Position numbers and translations under genes: made by a program. A stretch of DNA of 64,000 nt from Nakamurella sp. A5-74 (GTDB taxonomy: Bacteria; Actinomycetota; Actinomycetes; Mycobacteriales; Nakamurellaceae). How positions within the stretch are numbered: the stretch's first letter is position 1; the number at the start of each line of letters is the position of its first letter. Shown here in pieces: positions 33,939 to 46,400 of the stretch. The stretch is from positions 3,410,001 to 3,474,000 of the forward strand of contig NZ_CP159218.1 of assembly GCF_040438885.1 (NCBI RefSeq), in the 5' to 3' direction. The notes below the pieces were generated by a model. It was not told where the DNA came from, searched no databases, and saw only the letters and a program-made list of their open reading frames with translations.

Positions 33939-35360
33939 TCAGGGATCGACCTTCGTCGAGTTGTCGCTCCAGAACATCAGCTGCCGGCCGAGCTCGGTGA
34001 TGGATCCGGACAGCGACGGGTAGACGGAGAACGAGTACGCAAGATCCTTGGCGCGCAACCGGTTCTGGACGGCCATCGCGATCGGCAGGATCAACTCGGA
34101 GGCCTCGGGCGCGACCACCACGCCGCCCACCACCATGCCGGTCGGCTTGAGCACGATCAGCTTGACGAAGCCGCGGGTGACGCCTGCCATCTTGGCGCGC
34201 GGGTTGGTGGTCAGCGGGATCATCAGCGTGTGGGCGTTGGTCAGACCGGCGTCCACCTCGGTCTGGGTGACGCCGACGGTGGCGATCTCCGGGTGGGTGA
34301 ACACGTTGGCGGACACCGTGTTCAGGGTCAACGGAGGGACACCCTCACCGAGTGCGTGCCACATCGCGATCCGGCCCTGCATCGCAGCGACCGATGCGAG
34401 CATCAGCACACCGGTGCAGTCGCCGGCCGCGTAGATCCCCGGTACCGACGTGCGCGAGACGCGATCGACGTCGACGAAACCGTTCTTGTTCGTCTCGATG
34501 CCGACCTTCTCCAGGCCGATGTCGCTCGTGTTCGGAACCGATCCCACCGTCATCAGGCAGTGCGAGCCCCTCACCTCGGCGCTGCCGGTGACGGTCACCA
34601 CCACCTCGTCACCGTCGCGCCGCACGGACTCGGCCCGCGATTTCTTGACGAGCGTCGAGCCGCGGGAGGCGAAGACCTCCTCGATCACCGCGGCGGCGTC
34701 GGCGTCCTCGCCGGGCAGCACCCGATCACGGCTGGAGACGAGCGTGACCTTGGCGCCGAGCTCGGTGTACGCCGACGCGAACTCGGCCCCTGTGACACCG
34801 GAGCCCACCACGATCAGGTGCTCGGGCAGGGCCGGAAGGTCGTACACCTGCCGCCAGGTGAGGATCCGCTCGCCGTCGGGTTCGCAGCCGTCGACCACCC
34901 GCGGTGTCGCACCGGTGGCGATCAACACCACTTCGGCCTCCAGCGGGTACGGGTCGCTGCCGTCTACGGGCGTCACCTGCACGCGGTGCCGGGCGAGTCC
35001 CGTCTGCGAGTCGGCGAGCGCTGCCCGACCGTCGATCACGGTGACGCCCTCGCCGGTCAACCGGGCCCGGATGTCACCGGACTGCGCAGCGGCAAGACCG
35101 AGCACCCTGGCGTGCACAGCAGAGATGTCGACGCGGACCTGGGCCGGGTCGATGTCGATGCCCAGCGCGGGCGCCTCCATCACCGCAGTCCGGCCGCCCG
35201 CCGAGGCGATGAAGGTCTTGGACGGCATGCAGTCGTAGAGCACGCAGCTCCCGCCGGGCCCGATGTCCTCGACGAGGGTCACCTCGCCGCCGTACTGGGC
35301 TGCGACCAGCGCAGCCTCGTAGCCGGCCGGTCCGCCGCCCATGATCACGATCCGCGTCAT
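33939..35360 (-). CDS. lpdA: NAD(P)H-quinone dehydrogenase, LpdA type
   Basis: 473 aa, a pyridine-nucleotide disulfide reductase-fold flavoprotein. FAD motif GGGPAGYEA is at 8-16, C39 and C44 occupy GGSCVLYDC, the NAD(P) motif is VVGSGVTGAEF and the late FAD motif is IYAAGDCTG. The C-terminal HxxxxE active-site pair of true lipoamide dehydrogenases is absent. The sequence follows mycobacterial LpdA (Rv3303c), which reduces quinones rather than lipoamide. Nearby GGCT-like and M20 amidohydrolase genes reproduce the mycobacterial Rv3303c-Rv3305c order. Confidence 0.88.
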   Translation of the reverse strand: MTRIVIMGGGPAGYEAALVAAQYGGEVTLVEDIGPGGSCVLYDCMPSKTFIASAGGRTAVMEAPALGIDIDPAQVRVDISAVHARVLGLAAAQSGDIRARLTGEGVTVIDGRAALADSQTGLARHRVQVTPVDGSDPYPLEAEVVLIATGATPRVVDGCEPDGERILTWRQVYDLPALPEHLIVVGSGVTGAEFASAYTELGAKVTLVSSRDRVLPGEDADAAAVIEEVFASRGSTLVKKSRAESVRRDGDEVVVTVTGSAEVRGSHCLMTVGSVPNTSDIGLEKVGIETNKNGFVDVDRVSRTSVPGIYAAGDCTGVLMLASVAAMQGRIAMWHALGEGVPPLTLNTVSANVFTHPEIATVGVTQTEVDAGLTNAHTLMIPLTTNPRAKMAGVTRGFVKLIVLKPTGMVVGGVVVAPEASELILPIAMAVQNRLRAKDLAYSFSVYPSLSGSITELGRQLMFWSDNSTKVDP

Positions 35361-35451
35361 GGTGCACCACGCTATCGGTTCGCCGGTGGTGTTCGGTTCG
35401 CCGTCTCGCCGGGCTCCCGCCGGAGCAGCCGGCGCCGGTTAGGCTCACCCC

Positions 35452-35946
35452 ATGGCGTTGTACGCGGCCTATGGGTCGAACATGGATCCTGCGCAGATGC
35501 TGCAGCGGTGTCCGTCGTCCCCGATGGCCGGTACCGGCTGGCTCCCCGACTGGCGGCTGACCTTCGGCGGGGAGGACCTCGGCTGGGAGGGTGCGCTGGC
35601 CACCGTCGTCCCCGCCGACGAGCAGGATCCGGCAATCGACGACGATGCCGGACACCCGGCAGACAATGCGGTGTTCGTGGTCCTGTACGACCTGTCCGAC
35701 CACGACGAACGCACGCTCGATTCGTGGGAAGGCGCAGATCTGGGGCTGTACAACAAGATCCGGCTCCGGGTACACACCCTGGAGGGCGACCGCCTCGCCT
35801 GGCTCTACGCCCTCGATGCGTTCGAGGGCGGCCTGCCGTCGGCCCGCTATCTCGGGGTGATCGCCGACGCTGCCGAGGCGGCGGACGCCCCCACGGAGTA
35901 CGTCCGCAGCCTGCGACACCACGAGTGCCGCTCGATCGGCAACTGA
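35452..35946 (+). CDS. gamma-glutamylcyclotransferase-like protein
   Basis: 164 aa. The N-terminal YAAYGSNM is the YGSN substrate-binding loop of the GGCT/AIG2 fold. A central acidic residue in DSWEGADLGLYNK is a candidate general base. Members release pyroglutamate from gamma-glutamyl amines or act on related amides. It is divergent from lpdA across 91 bp. Confidence 0.85.
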   Translation: MALYAAYGSNMDPAQMLQRCPSSPMAGTGWLPDWRLTFGGEDLGWEGALATVVPADEQDPAIDDDAGHPADNAVFVVLYDLSDHDERTLDSWEGADLGLYNKIRLRVHTLEGDRLAWLYALDAFEGGLPSARYLGVIADAAEAADAPTEYVRSLRHHECRSIGN

Positions 35947-35964
35947 GCCTCGCGCTCAGCCACT

Positions 35965-36015
35965 CACCCGCGCAGGCAACCCACCCGCGCAGGCAACCCA
36001 CCCGCGCAGGCAACC
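35965..36015. repeat. 17-bp tandem repeat, three units
   Basis: CACCCGCGCAGGCAACC repeats exactly three times at 35965, 35982 and 35999. It lies in the short gap between the convergent GGCT-like gene (stop 35946) and the M20 amidohydrolase (stop 36031). Confidence 0.92.
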
Positions 36016-36030
36016 CGTCCCACGAGGCGG

Positions 36031-37305
36031 TCAGGGGCCCCGGCGCGCGGCCAGCACGGTGTGCACCAACAGGCGGATGCCGGAGGCGATCGACCGCTCG
36101 TCGGCGGTGAACCCTGCCGAGTGCAGGTCGCACTGTTCCGACACGCCGTCCCACACCCCGAGTCTGGCCAGCGCCCCCGGCGCATGCTCGAGCAGATCGG
36201 CGAAGTCCTCGGCGCCGGTGGACTGCTCCGACTCCACCACCGAGTCGGGTCCGAGTCCGGCGAGCGCACCGGCCCGCAGCAGCGCGGTCGCGTAGGCGTC
36301 GTTGTCGACCGGTGGCACCCCGCGCTGGAAGTGCAGCTCGTACCCGACACCGGTCGGTGCGAGCAGCCCGGCGACGATGTCCGCAACGACCGCCTCGGCG
36401 CCCTCCCACGCCTCGCGGCGCATCAATCGCAGCGTGCCGCGCAGGGTGCCCTCCTGCGGGATCGCATTCGGCGCCTCCCCCGCGTGCACCGATCCCCAGG
36501 CGAGCACCGCCGCGGCACGCGGATCGAGCCGCCTGCTCAGCAGCAGCGGCAGGCCGGTGATCAGCAGACCGAGCGCGTTGACGACGTCGGCGGTCAGGTG
36601 CGGCCGCGAGGTGTGGCCACCGGGGCCGCTCACGCTGATCTCGATCTGGTCGGCCGTCGAGGTGATCGCGCCGACCCGCAGCCCGACCCGACCGGCCGGC
36701 ACCTTGGGTTCACAGTGCACCGCGAAGACCCGGTCGACGCCGGCCATCCCGCCGGCGGCGATCACCTCACGGGCGCCCCCGGGCATCACTTCCTCGGCCG
36801 GCTGGAAGATCAGTCGAATGGTGCCGACCGGCTCGCCGAGCTCCGCCGCGTGCCGCAGCGCCAGGGCTGCGCCGAGCAGGACGGTCGCGTGTACGTCGTG
36901 CCCGCATGCATGTGCCACACCCGGGACAGTGGAGGCGAACGGCTGTCCGCTCGCCTCCCGCAACGGCAGCGCATCGATGTCAGCACGCAGCCCGATCACC
37001 GGCGCGCCGGTGCCGACCTGGGCGATCAGGCCGGTTCCGCGCGGTAGCCGGCGCGTCGGTACGGAGGCTGCAGTCAGACGCGCCTCGATCAGATCGGTGG
37101 TGCGGTGCTCCCGCCAAGCCAGTTCCGGGTGGCCGTGGATGTCCCGACGGATCGCAACCAGTGCCGGGAGGGTGCGGATGAGGAAGTCGTCCAACCACTC
37201 CGGTCCGCGACCGGATCCGGGGTCGGTGACCTGAACGGCCGTGTGCCAGCCAGGCATTTTGGACGCATCCGCACTGTTGGGCGCACGCGATGAGGAGTCG
37301 TTCAC
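36031..37305 (-). CDS. M20-family metal-dependent amidohydrolase
   Basis: 424 aa. It resembles AmiA/AmiB, hippurate or IAA-amino-acid hydrolases, which cleave N-acyl amino acids. Metal and active-site segments are HGHPELAWRE, GLRADIDALPL, HACGHDVHATVLLG, FQPAEEVMPGGA and the dimerisation-lid GPGGHTSRPH; a C-terminal TGAEDFADLLE follows. GTG 37305 has no ribosome site, so the message may be leaderless. A start at an internal ATG is possible. It converges on the GGCT-like gene. Confidence 0.9.
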   Translation of the reverse strand: MNDSSSRAPNSADASKMPGWHTAVQVTDPGSGRGPEWLDDFLIRTLPALVAIRRDIHGHPELAWREHRTTDLIEARLTAASVPTRRLPRGTGLIAQVGTGAPVIGLRADIDALPLREASGQPFASTVPGVAHACGHDVHATVLLGAALALRHAAELGEPVGTIRLIFQPAEEVMPGGAREVIAAGGMAGVDRVFAVHCEPKVPAGRVGLRVGAITSTADQIEISVSGPGGHTSRPHLTADVVNALGLLITGLPLLLSRRLDPRAAAVLAWGSVHAGEAPNAIPQEGTLRGTLRLMRREAWEGAEAVVADIVAGLLAPTGVGYELHFQRGVPPVDNDAYATALLRAGALAGLGPDSVVESEQSTGAEDFADLLEHAPGALARLGVWDGVSEQCDLHSAGFTADERSIASGIRLLVHTVLAARRGP

Positions 37306-37470
37306 ACTAATGGATGCTAGTAGGGCGCGTCTTGTTCACTCGAAGACCCACCGACTGGGGGACGCAGAGCGCTGCGACGATTGTGGTGTTCCGCCTTTCG
37401 TGTGACCATGACCCCAGACCCGCATCTTTTGGGTGATGCGCGCCGTCAGCATCGACGAGGGGTTCAGTTC
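37306..37470. promoter_or_regulatory. divergent region between the M20 amidohydrolase and the DUF11 gene
   Basis: 165 bp carrying promoters for both genes. A GAGGGG lies 9 nt before the DUF11 ATG. No strong dyad or hairpin seen. Confidence 0.4.
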
Positions 37471-40400
37471 ATGAGTCGCCATTCCAGCACCGGCACGATC
37501 ATCGGACGAGACGGCGCGAAGCGGACGCTGCTCACAGTGCTCATGCTGATCGCCGGGATCCTGACCATCACCACCTTGCCGAGCGTCGCCCCGCCGGCGG
37601 CGGCAGCGATCCAGCAGGACTTCGTGGCGTCGTTCAACGCCCAGCAGAACGGTGCAATCACCGTCACCGGCAACTCCCAGATGACCTGTCCCGCCGCCAC
37701 GGCGTGCACGACCGCCCGGAACACCGTGCCGACGGCGAACCAGACCACCGGGAGCAACAACGACTTCGCCATGCAGTTCGTCGACAACGACGGCAACACC
37801 ACCACGACCAACTCGACCAGTGCCGGCCTGACGCTCGCCGGTGGGTCCACCGTGCTGTACGCCAACCTGTCCTGGGGTGCGCGCCGCACGGCCGGCACCA
37901 GCGGTGTCGCAGCGACCGGCAATGCCAACCAGATCAAGTTCCGGGTGCCGGGGGGTGCCTACCAGACACTGACCGCCCCGCGCTCTGTCTCCTACCCGAC
38001 TCTGAACGGCACGCCGTACAACTCGTCCCTGGACGTCACCGCTCTCGTCAAGGCAGCCGGGAACGGCACGTACTGGGCCGCGGACATCTCGGCCGCGACC
38101 GGGGCCGATCGGTACGCCGGCTGGTCGTTGACCGTCGTGTATCAGAATCCGGCCTTCCCGCTCCGCGACCTCCGCGTGTACGAGGGTTTCGCCGATGTCT
38201 CCAACGGAGCGCCCGTCACCATCCCGATCACCGGCCTGTTGACGCCCCCGGCAGGGACTGTCAATGCCTCAGTCGGATTTGTCGTGTGGGAAGGCGACGC
38301 CGGGTTTGCCGGCGACAGTGCGTCGCTCGTCAGCGCAGCCGGGGTGTCGAGTCCGCTCAGCGACGCCAGTCGGCCGACGGCGAACTTCTTCGACTCGGCG
38401 ATCTCCGACCTCGGGACGAACCTGACCAACCGCGACCCGGCCTACGTGAACAACCTCGGGGTGGACATCGGCCGGGTCAACGCGAACGGTCTGATCCCCA
38501 ACGGCGCCACCCAGACGAACCTGCAGCTGACCAGCAGCGGCGACGTCTACTACCCGACCCAGCTGACCACGCAGATCGACCTCTACACGCCGGCCTTCAA
38601 CGCCATCTCCAAGACGGTCACCAACCTCAGCGGCAACTCCCCGGCACAACCCGGAGACACCCTCGAGTACCAGATCTCGTTCACCAACACCGGAGCGGAC
38701 TTCGCCGACAACGCCGTCATCCGGGATCCGCTGCCCGCGGGCATCACCTACTCTCCCGGCACCTTGTCCGTCCTGACCGGCGCCAACCCCGGAGCAAAAA
38801 CGGATGCCGCCGGGGACGACGTCGGCAGCTACGCAGCCGCCGCCCGTGAGGTCAGTTTCCGGGTCGGTACCGGCGCCACCGCCACCACCGGCGGCACCCT
38901 GGCACCGAACGCCAGTACTTCGGTGCGCTTCCGCGCGACTGTTGACCGGGCTGCCTCCGGCACCACCATCACCAACGTCGCGCTGCTCGACTACCGGGCC
39001 CGGGCGATCAACAAGGACTACACCTTCACGGGCAACGCCGTTGATACGCCGGTCCGCGAACTAGCCGACCTGGCTGTCACCAAGACGTCCAACCCGACGA
39101 GCCAGAACGCCGGCAACCAGGTCACGTACACGGTGACCGCGACGAACAACGGACCCAACGCCGCCGCCGGCGTGGTGGTCACGGACACGCTGCCGACCGG
39201 CGTCGACTATGTGGCGTCGAATCCACCCGCCGGCGTCACCTGCACCAACTCGGGCCGGACGGTGACGTGTACCGCGAGCACGCTGGCCAACGGCGCAACC
39301 CTCGTCATCCCGATCGTGGTGTCGATCCCCTCCGGGTCCGCCACCGGGTCGCTGGCCAACACCGCGACCGTCAGCGCCACCACCGCCGACGACGTCACGA
39401 CCAACAACTCCTCTACCGCGACCACGACCGTCACCCGGCAGGCGGACGTCGCGTTGACGAAGTCCGGTACTCCGGCCAGCGCAGCCGCGGGCACCCAGGT
39501 CACCTACACCCTGACCGCCACCAACGCGGGCCCCTCGTCGGCGGCCGGGACCCAGATCGTCGACCAGCTCCCGGCCGGGGTCACCCTGGTCTCCGCCACC
39601 CCCAGTGCCGGCACCTGCACCACCGCCGGGACCACCGTCACCTGTGACACCGGCACGATCGCCGCGGGTGGCGCCGTGACGTCGACCCTGGTCGTCACGG
39701 TCAACGCCAACATCGCGGCGACGTCCGTCACCAACTCCGGGTCGGTCAGCACCACCACCCCGGAAACCGTCACCAGCAACAACTCCGCAGCCACCACCAC
39801 CACCGTGACCCGCAGTGCAGACCTGCAGGTCACCAAGACCACCACCACCGACACCCCGTTCGTCGCCGGCCGGCCGGCCACCTTCGTGGTCGCCGTCCGG
39901 AACAACGGTCCGTCGGACGCCGCAGCCGTCACCATCAGCGACCCGGTACCGACCGGGTACACGGTCACCTCCCTTGCCAGCACCCTCGGCACCTGCTCGG
40001 ATGCCGTCGGTACCACCGTCAGCTGCACGGTGGGCACCCTGGCCAGCGGCGCCACCGCAACCATCACCATCCGCGGCACCATCAGCCCGACGTTCGTGCC
40101 CGGCAATCTCAGCAATACGGCGTCCGCCGCCACCACCACCACCGACCCGACCGCCGGCAACAACAGCAGCACCCTCACCGTCGCGGTCGTCGCGTCCGCC
40201 GACCTGTCGCTCTCGAAGTCGGCCGACCCGGCCCAGATCACCTTCGGCTCCCCGGTCACCTACACGCTGGTCGTCACGAACAACGGTCCCTCCTCGAGCG
40301 CCGGGGTGGCCACCAGCGACCCGTTGCCGGCCGGGTTCGTGTTCATCTCGGGGACCAACTGTGTTGCGGCCGCCAACAACACCGTCACCTGCACGGTCGG

Positions 40401-43400
40401 CACCCTGACCGCCGGCGCCACCGCTACCCGCAGCTTCACCGTCAGCACGCCGGCGGGAGGCTCGGGCAACGTCACCAACACCGCGACGGTGTCGGCCACC
40501 ACTCCGGATCCGACCGCGGCCAACAACTCCGCCAGCGCCGTCTCGAACGGGGTTGCCCAGTCCGACCTCTCGCTCACCAAGCGCACCGTGACCGCGACGC
40601 CAGTGTCCGGCGGCACCCTGGTCTACGAGCTGGTCGCCACGAACAACGGCCCGTCGTCGGCCACCGGTGTCGTCGTCACCGACACCCTGCCGGCCGGCAT
40701 CAGCTACGCCTCGTCCACCGGCGCAGCCTGTACGCCGAACGGGCAGGTGGTGACCTGCTCCGTCGGCAACCTGGCCAACGGCGCTGCCGCCACCATCGAA
40801 CTCACCACCAGGGTCGGCAACAACACCCGCCAGGCGATCACCAACAGTGCGACCGTCGCGGCCACGACCAACGACCCGACCCCGGCCAACAACACCGCCT
40901 CCAGCACGGTCACCGTGCAGGCGGTGGCCGACGTCGCGGTCACCCTCGTACCGCGGCAGACCACCGTCACCGCGGGTACCGTCGTGACCTACGACCTGCG
41001 GGTCGTCAACAATGGGCCGGCGACCGCGAACTCCGTGGTCATCACCGGCGCTGTGCCGCCCGGTCTGACGCCGGTCGCCGGCTCCTCCGGCGGTGCGTGC
41101 GTCGTCAGTGCCGGCACCGTGACCTGCAACGTCGGCAACCTGCCGCAAGGTCAGGTCATCCCGATCGCCTTCCAGGCCACCGTCGACGCCTCGACGCCGG
41201 CCGGCCCGATCTCCGGTTCCGCACGGGTCGGATCGACCACCTCCGACCCGGTCCCCGACAACAACGTCTCGAACGCGACCATCACGGTGGTCACCCGCGC
41301 GGACCTGGCCACCACGAAGACGGTGACCCCGACGACCCTGGTCGCCGGCAGCACCGCCACCTACGAAGTGACCGTGACCAACAACGGTCCCTCGGACGCT
41401 GTCGGAGCCACCCTCACGGACACCGTTCCGGCCGGTCTCACCCCCGGCACGCCGACCGCGTCCGTCGGTTCCTGCACCCTGACCGGGCAACGCGTCGACT
41501 GTTCGGTCGCCCGCTTGTCGACCGGGCAGGTGATGACCGTCCGCATCCCGGTGAGCGTGCCGACGGACGCGTCCGGGACGATCAGCAACACCGCCACCGC
41601 GGCATCCGCCACCACCGATCCCGATGCCACGAACGACGCGGCCACCCGGACGTCGACCGTTGACCGCAGTGCCGATCTGCAGCTGCAGATGGTTCCGGAC
41701 GCGACCGGCGTCGTCGCAGGAACCACCGTCACCTACACGTTGACGGTCACCAACGCGGGTCCGTCGATCGCGGCGGGCTCCGCCGTCACGGACACCCTGC
41801 CCGCCGGGCTGACCGTTCTCCCCGGAGGACTCTCGACCTCGGGCGGCACCTGCACCGCCTCGACCGACCGCACCGGGGTGAGTTGCGACTTCGGCACCAT
41901 CCCGGCCGGCGAATCCCGGGTCGTGGTGATCGAGGCGCTGGTCGCGAGCGGCACCGCTGCCGGCACGGTCCTGACCAACCGCGCCTCGGTGTCCGGCACC
42001 ACTGCGGACCCGACCCCGGCGAACAACACGGCATCGGTGGACGTCACCGTCACCACGTCCGCAGATCTCCGGGTGACCAAGGCGCCGGCGAGCGACACCC
42101 CGGAGGCCGGTACGCAGCACGGATACACCGTGTCCGTCACCAACAACGGCCCGTCGCTGTCCCGTGGCGTGGTGCTGACGGACCCACTCCCGACCGGGAC
42201 GACGTACGTCTCGGCCATCTCCAGCAGCGGCAGCTGCACTGCCGTCGACGGTGCGATCCGTTGCGCCATCGGCGATCTCGCGGCCGGGGCATCGGCAACG
42301 GTGCAGATCACCGTCCAGCTCGGTGCCGCACTCGGCGGCCGCATTCTGACCAACGCCGCATCCGCCACGTCCGCCCCCTCGACCGGTGCGGCCACCCCGG
42401 ACCCCACCCCCGCGAACGACTCCTCGACGGTGTCGCAGATCGTCAGCGCGCGGTCGGACCTTTTGCTGACCAAGACGATCACCAGCGGCCCGGTGGTCGC
42501 CGGTCAGGACGTGACCTACCGGGTCACCCTCGCGAACCGGGGACCGTCCGACGCCGCGAACGCCTACATCAACGACGCGGTCCCTGCCGGCACCACCTAC
42601 CAGTCGGCGACCGCCTCCGGTGGTGGCAGCTGCAGCACCGTCGGCGCCGGGTCCGACCTGGTGATCGGCTGCACCTGGGACACGATCCCGAACGGCGCGA
42701 CCCGGACCGCGGACATCACCTTCCGGGTGCCCGCCGACCTCGCCGCCGGTGGCACGGTGACGAACACCGTGACCGGCGGGTCCGACAGTTCGGACCCGAC
42801 CCCGAACACCGCCACCGTCCCGGGCACCGTCACCTACACGGCCGACCTGGTCACCACCAAGACCCTGCTGTCCGGTCAGCCGGTGGCGGGTGGGCCGGTG
42901 CGCTGGCAGATCACCGTCGTGAACAACGGACCGTCGACCGCCCGCGCCGTCACCACCACCGACACCGTTCCGGCCGCTCTGGTCGGCACCACGGCGCAGG
43001 GCCCGACGACGGAGTCCTGCACCGTGACCGGGCGGGACGTCGCCTGCACGCTGGGCGACCTGGCTCCGAACGCCTCCGTATCGGTCGTGGTGGCCGGAAC
43101 GCTCAGCGCCGACTTCGGCGGCGACACGCTCGCCAACACCGCCACCGCCGCGACGACCACCCCCGAGAGCGCCACCGACAACAACACGTCGACCTCCACC
43201 ACCCCGACCGCGACCCAGGCCGATCTCTCGATCAGCAAGACCGGGGCCCCGACCGCCCTGGTGGCAGGCAGCACAGTCACCTGGACGATCACCGTGACCA
43301 ACGCCGTCGGTCCGTCGACGGCGTCCGGTGTGGTGGTCACCGACGTGATCCCGGCCGGGGTGTCGGCCGTCAACGGCACCGTCCCCGGCGGCACCTGCGC

Positions 43401-46400
43401 CGTCACCGAGGGGACCCTGCGCTGCACCGTCGCCTCCCTCGCGGTCGGAGCCTCGGCGGTCGTCACCCTCACCGGGACCGTCGGTTCCGGCTACACCGGT
43501 AGTGCCCTCTCGAACACGGCCGGGGTCACCGCGGACACCCCGGATCCCGACCGATCCAACGACTCTGCATCCAGCAGCAACGCGGTCGGCCGCTCCAGCG
43601 ACGTCGCAGTGATCATGACCGGCCCGGCAACGGCTGCCCCCGGCAGCCAGGCGACCTGGACCATCGTGGTCCGGAACGACGGCCCATCGGACGCCACCGA
43701 CATCCGGCTCACCGACACGCTGCCGGCCGGCGTGCTGGGCGTCAGCCTGGTCGGGCCATCAGGATCCTGCCCCGTCACGGACAGGACGGCGACCTGCTCC
43801 CTGGGCGCCCTGGCCGCCGGCCAGTCGGTCACGCTGACCCTGCGCGCCACCATCGATCCCGACGGTGGCGGCACCCTGGTGAACTCGGTCGCCGTGACCA
43901 GCGGCACTGCGGATCCGACCCCCGCCAACAACTCCGCCTCGGTCACCACCACGCTGGTGGCGGCGGCCGACCTGTCGATCGTCAAGGACCAGATCGGCTC
44001 GGCCGTCGCCGGCCGCACCGTGAGCTGGGTGCTGACGGTCGACAACCAGGGCCCCTCGACCGCCCGGAACGTCGTCGTCACCGACACGGTGCCCACCGCC
44101 GTCACCGGTGTCGCGGCCAGCGTGGCGGGCGGCGAGACCTGCACGGTCACCGGGCAGCAGATCTCCTGCACGGTGGCCACTCTCGCACCCGGCCTCCCCG
44201 ACCAGATCACCGTCACCGGCACACTGGCCGCGGACTACACCGGCAGCACGCTCTCCAACACGGCCACCGTCGGCAGCGACACCCCGGACGGCGACGCGAC
44301 CGACAACACCTCCACGGCGATCGAACCGGTCTCCCGCTCCGCCGATCTGAGCATCGGCAAGGCCATCACCTCCGGCCCGCCGATCGCCGGTACCCAGGTG
44401 CACTACCTGATCGACGTCGTCAACGACGGGCCCTCGGTCGCCACCTCCGTCTCGGTGACCGACCCGCTGCCTGCCGAAGTGATGAACGCCACGGCCACCG
44501 TCACCGCCGGGGGCAGCCCTGGCAGTTCGTGCACGGTCGCGGCCGGAACCATCTCCTGCGACCTGGGCGGCGTCGCCGTCGGCACCACCGTGACGATCGA
44601 CGTCACCGGCACCCTGGCGCAGAGCGTCGGTGACAGGCTCAGCAACACCGCCACGGTCTCCTCTTCCGTGCCGGACCCGGTGGGCGCCAACAACACCTCC
44701 ACCGCCACCGCGACCATCGGCGAGTCGGCCGACCTGGCGCTGACCATCACCGGACCCGGCCGTGCCGTCGCCGGCGCCGACATCAGCTGGTCGATCGTCG
44801 TCACCAACAACGGCGGGTCCAACGCCCGTGGGGTCGTGCTCAGCGACCTGATCCCGGCCGGCGTGGGGAACGTCGTCGTCACCCTGCCCGGCGGGGTCGT
44901 CTGCGACGACCCGGCCCGCTGCGTTCTCGGCACCCTGGCCCCCGGCGAGTCCGTGACCATAACCGTTGGCGGCCGACTGTCCGCCGCATACTCCGGCAGC
45001 TCGGTGACCGATCAGGCCTCGGTGGCCGCGAGCACCCCGGACCCCGACGATCGCAACAACTCGGATTCCACCGTCGCCGAGATCGACCGGGTGGCGACCT
45101 TCGGGGTGACCAAGGCAGCCGAACCGACGACGCTGGTCCCCGGCCGTCCTGCCACCTACACGATCACCGTCACCAACGACGGACCGTCGGACGCCCCTGC
45201 GTCGCTGCTCTCGGACGCGTTGCCCGACGGCCTGACGGTGCGCGCACCCGGCGTGACCACCACCCAGGGGTCCTGCACGCCGGTGGGACGGCAGCTGGAC
45301 TGCACCCTCGGCACTCTCCCCGCCGGCTCGACCGCAACGATCACCGTCCCGGTGTCTGTCGATCCCGCTTTCACCGGGAGCAGCATCCTCAACCAGGCCA
45401 TCGCCACCAACCCGTACGGCCCCAGCGCCACCGGGTCCATCGAGAGTGCCGTGACGCCGCTGGCCGACCTCACCGTGACCAAGACCGGGCCGGCCACCGT
45501 CACCGCCGGATCCCCGCTCGGCTGGACCATCAAGGTCGACAACAGTGGACCTTCGACGGCGCGTGGGGTCGTACTGGTCGACACCCTGCCGGCCGGCGTC
45601 GGCGACGTGGACGTCACCGCATCCCAGGGCAGCTGTGTCGTCACCGACCGCGAGATCCGGTGCACCATCGGTGATCTCGCCGCCGGCGACATCGCCAGCG
45701 TGCGGGTGACCATCGACGGGGTTCTCGATCCGTCCTTCACCGGGACGTCTCTGGTCAACACCGCCCGGGTGAGTTCGACGACGCCGGAACCCGCCGGCGT
45801 CGATCCCGGCGATCCGACCGAGGGTGGCCGGCGGTCCGCCACCACCACCGCCGTGCGACAGTCCGCCGACGTGCAGCTGTTCAAGGTCACCGACCTCACC
45901 GGGGTCGCGCCGGGTGAGGCCGTGGACTGGAGCATCATCGTCCGCAACAACGGGCCCTCGACGGCGCGTGATCTGGTGGTCATCGACACGCTGCCCGCGG
46001 GCCTGTTGGACCCGGAGTTCACCGCTCCGAACGGCATCACCTGCACCGCCGCCGGGGTCTGCGACTTCGGTGATCTGGCGCTCCTCCCAGGCGCGGACAA
46101 CCAGGTCACCATCACGGTGTCCGGCACCGTCGACCCCGACGCCACCGGGTCTCTCATCCGCAACTCCGCCGACGTCGAGGTCGCGGACGATGCCATCGAT
46201 CCGACCCCGGATCCGATTCCCGGCAACAACACCGACGAGTCGGCAATCGCACTCGCCGCGGTGGCCGACGTGTCGGTGACCAAGGCGAACGGCCCCGGCC
46301 CCGTCCTGGCCGGTGGACCCGTCAGCTGGACCGTCGTGGTCACCAACAACGGGCCTTCGACGGCGCGCGACGTCGTGGCGACCGACACCCTCCCCAGCGG

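Noticed and set aside
39061-42120. 1019-residue open frame antisense to the DUF11 gene, and similar ones at 48174-52157 and 45156-46586
   Set aside because: High-GC codon bias keeps antisense frames open. The products are Gly/Arg- or Ser/Thr/Val-rich mirror images of the DUF11 repeats with no domain features.
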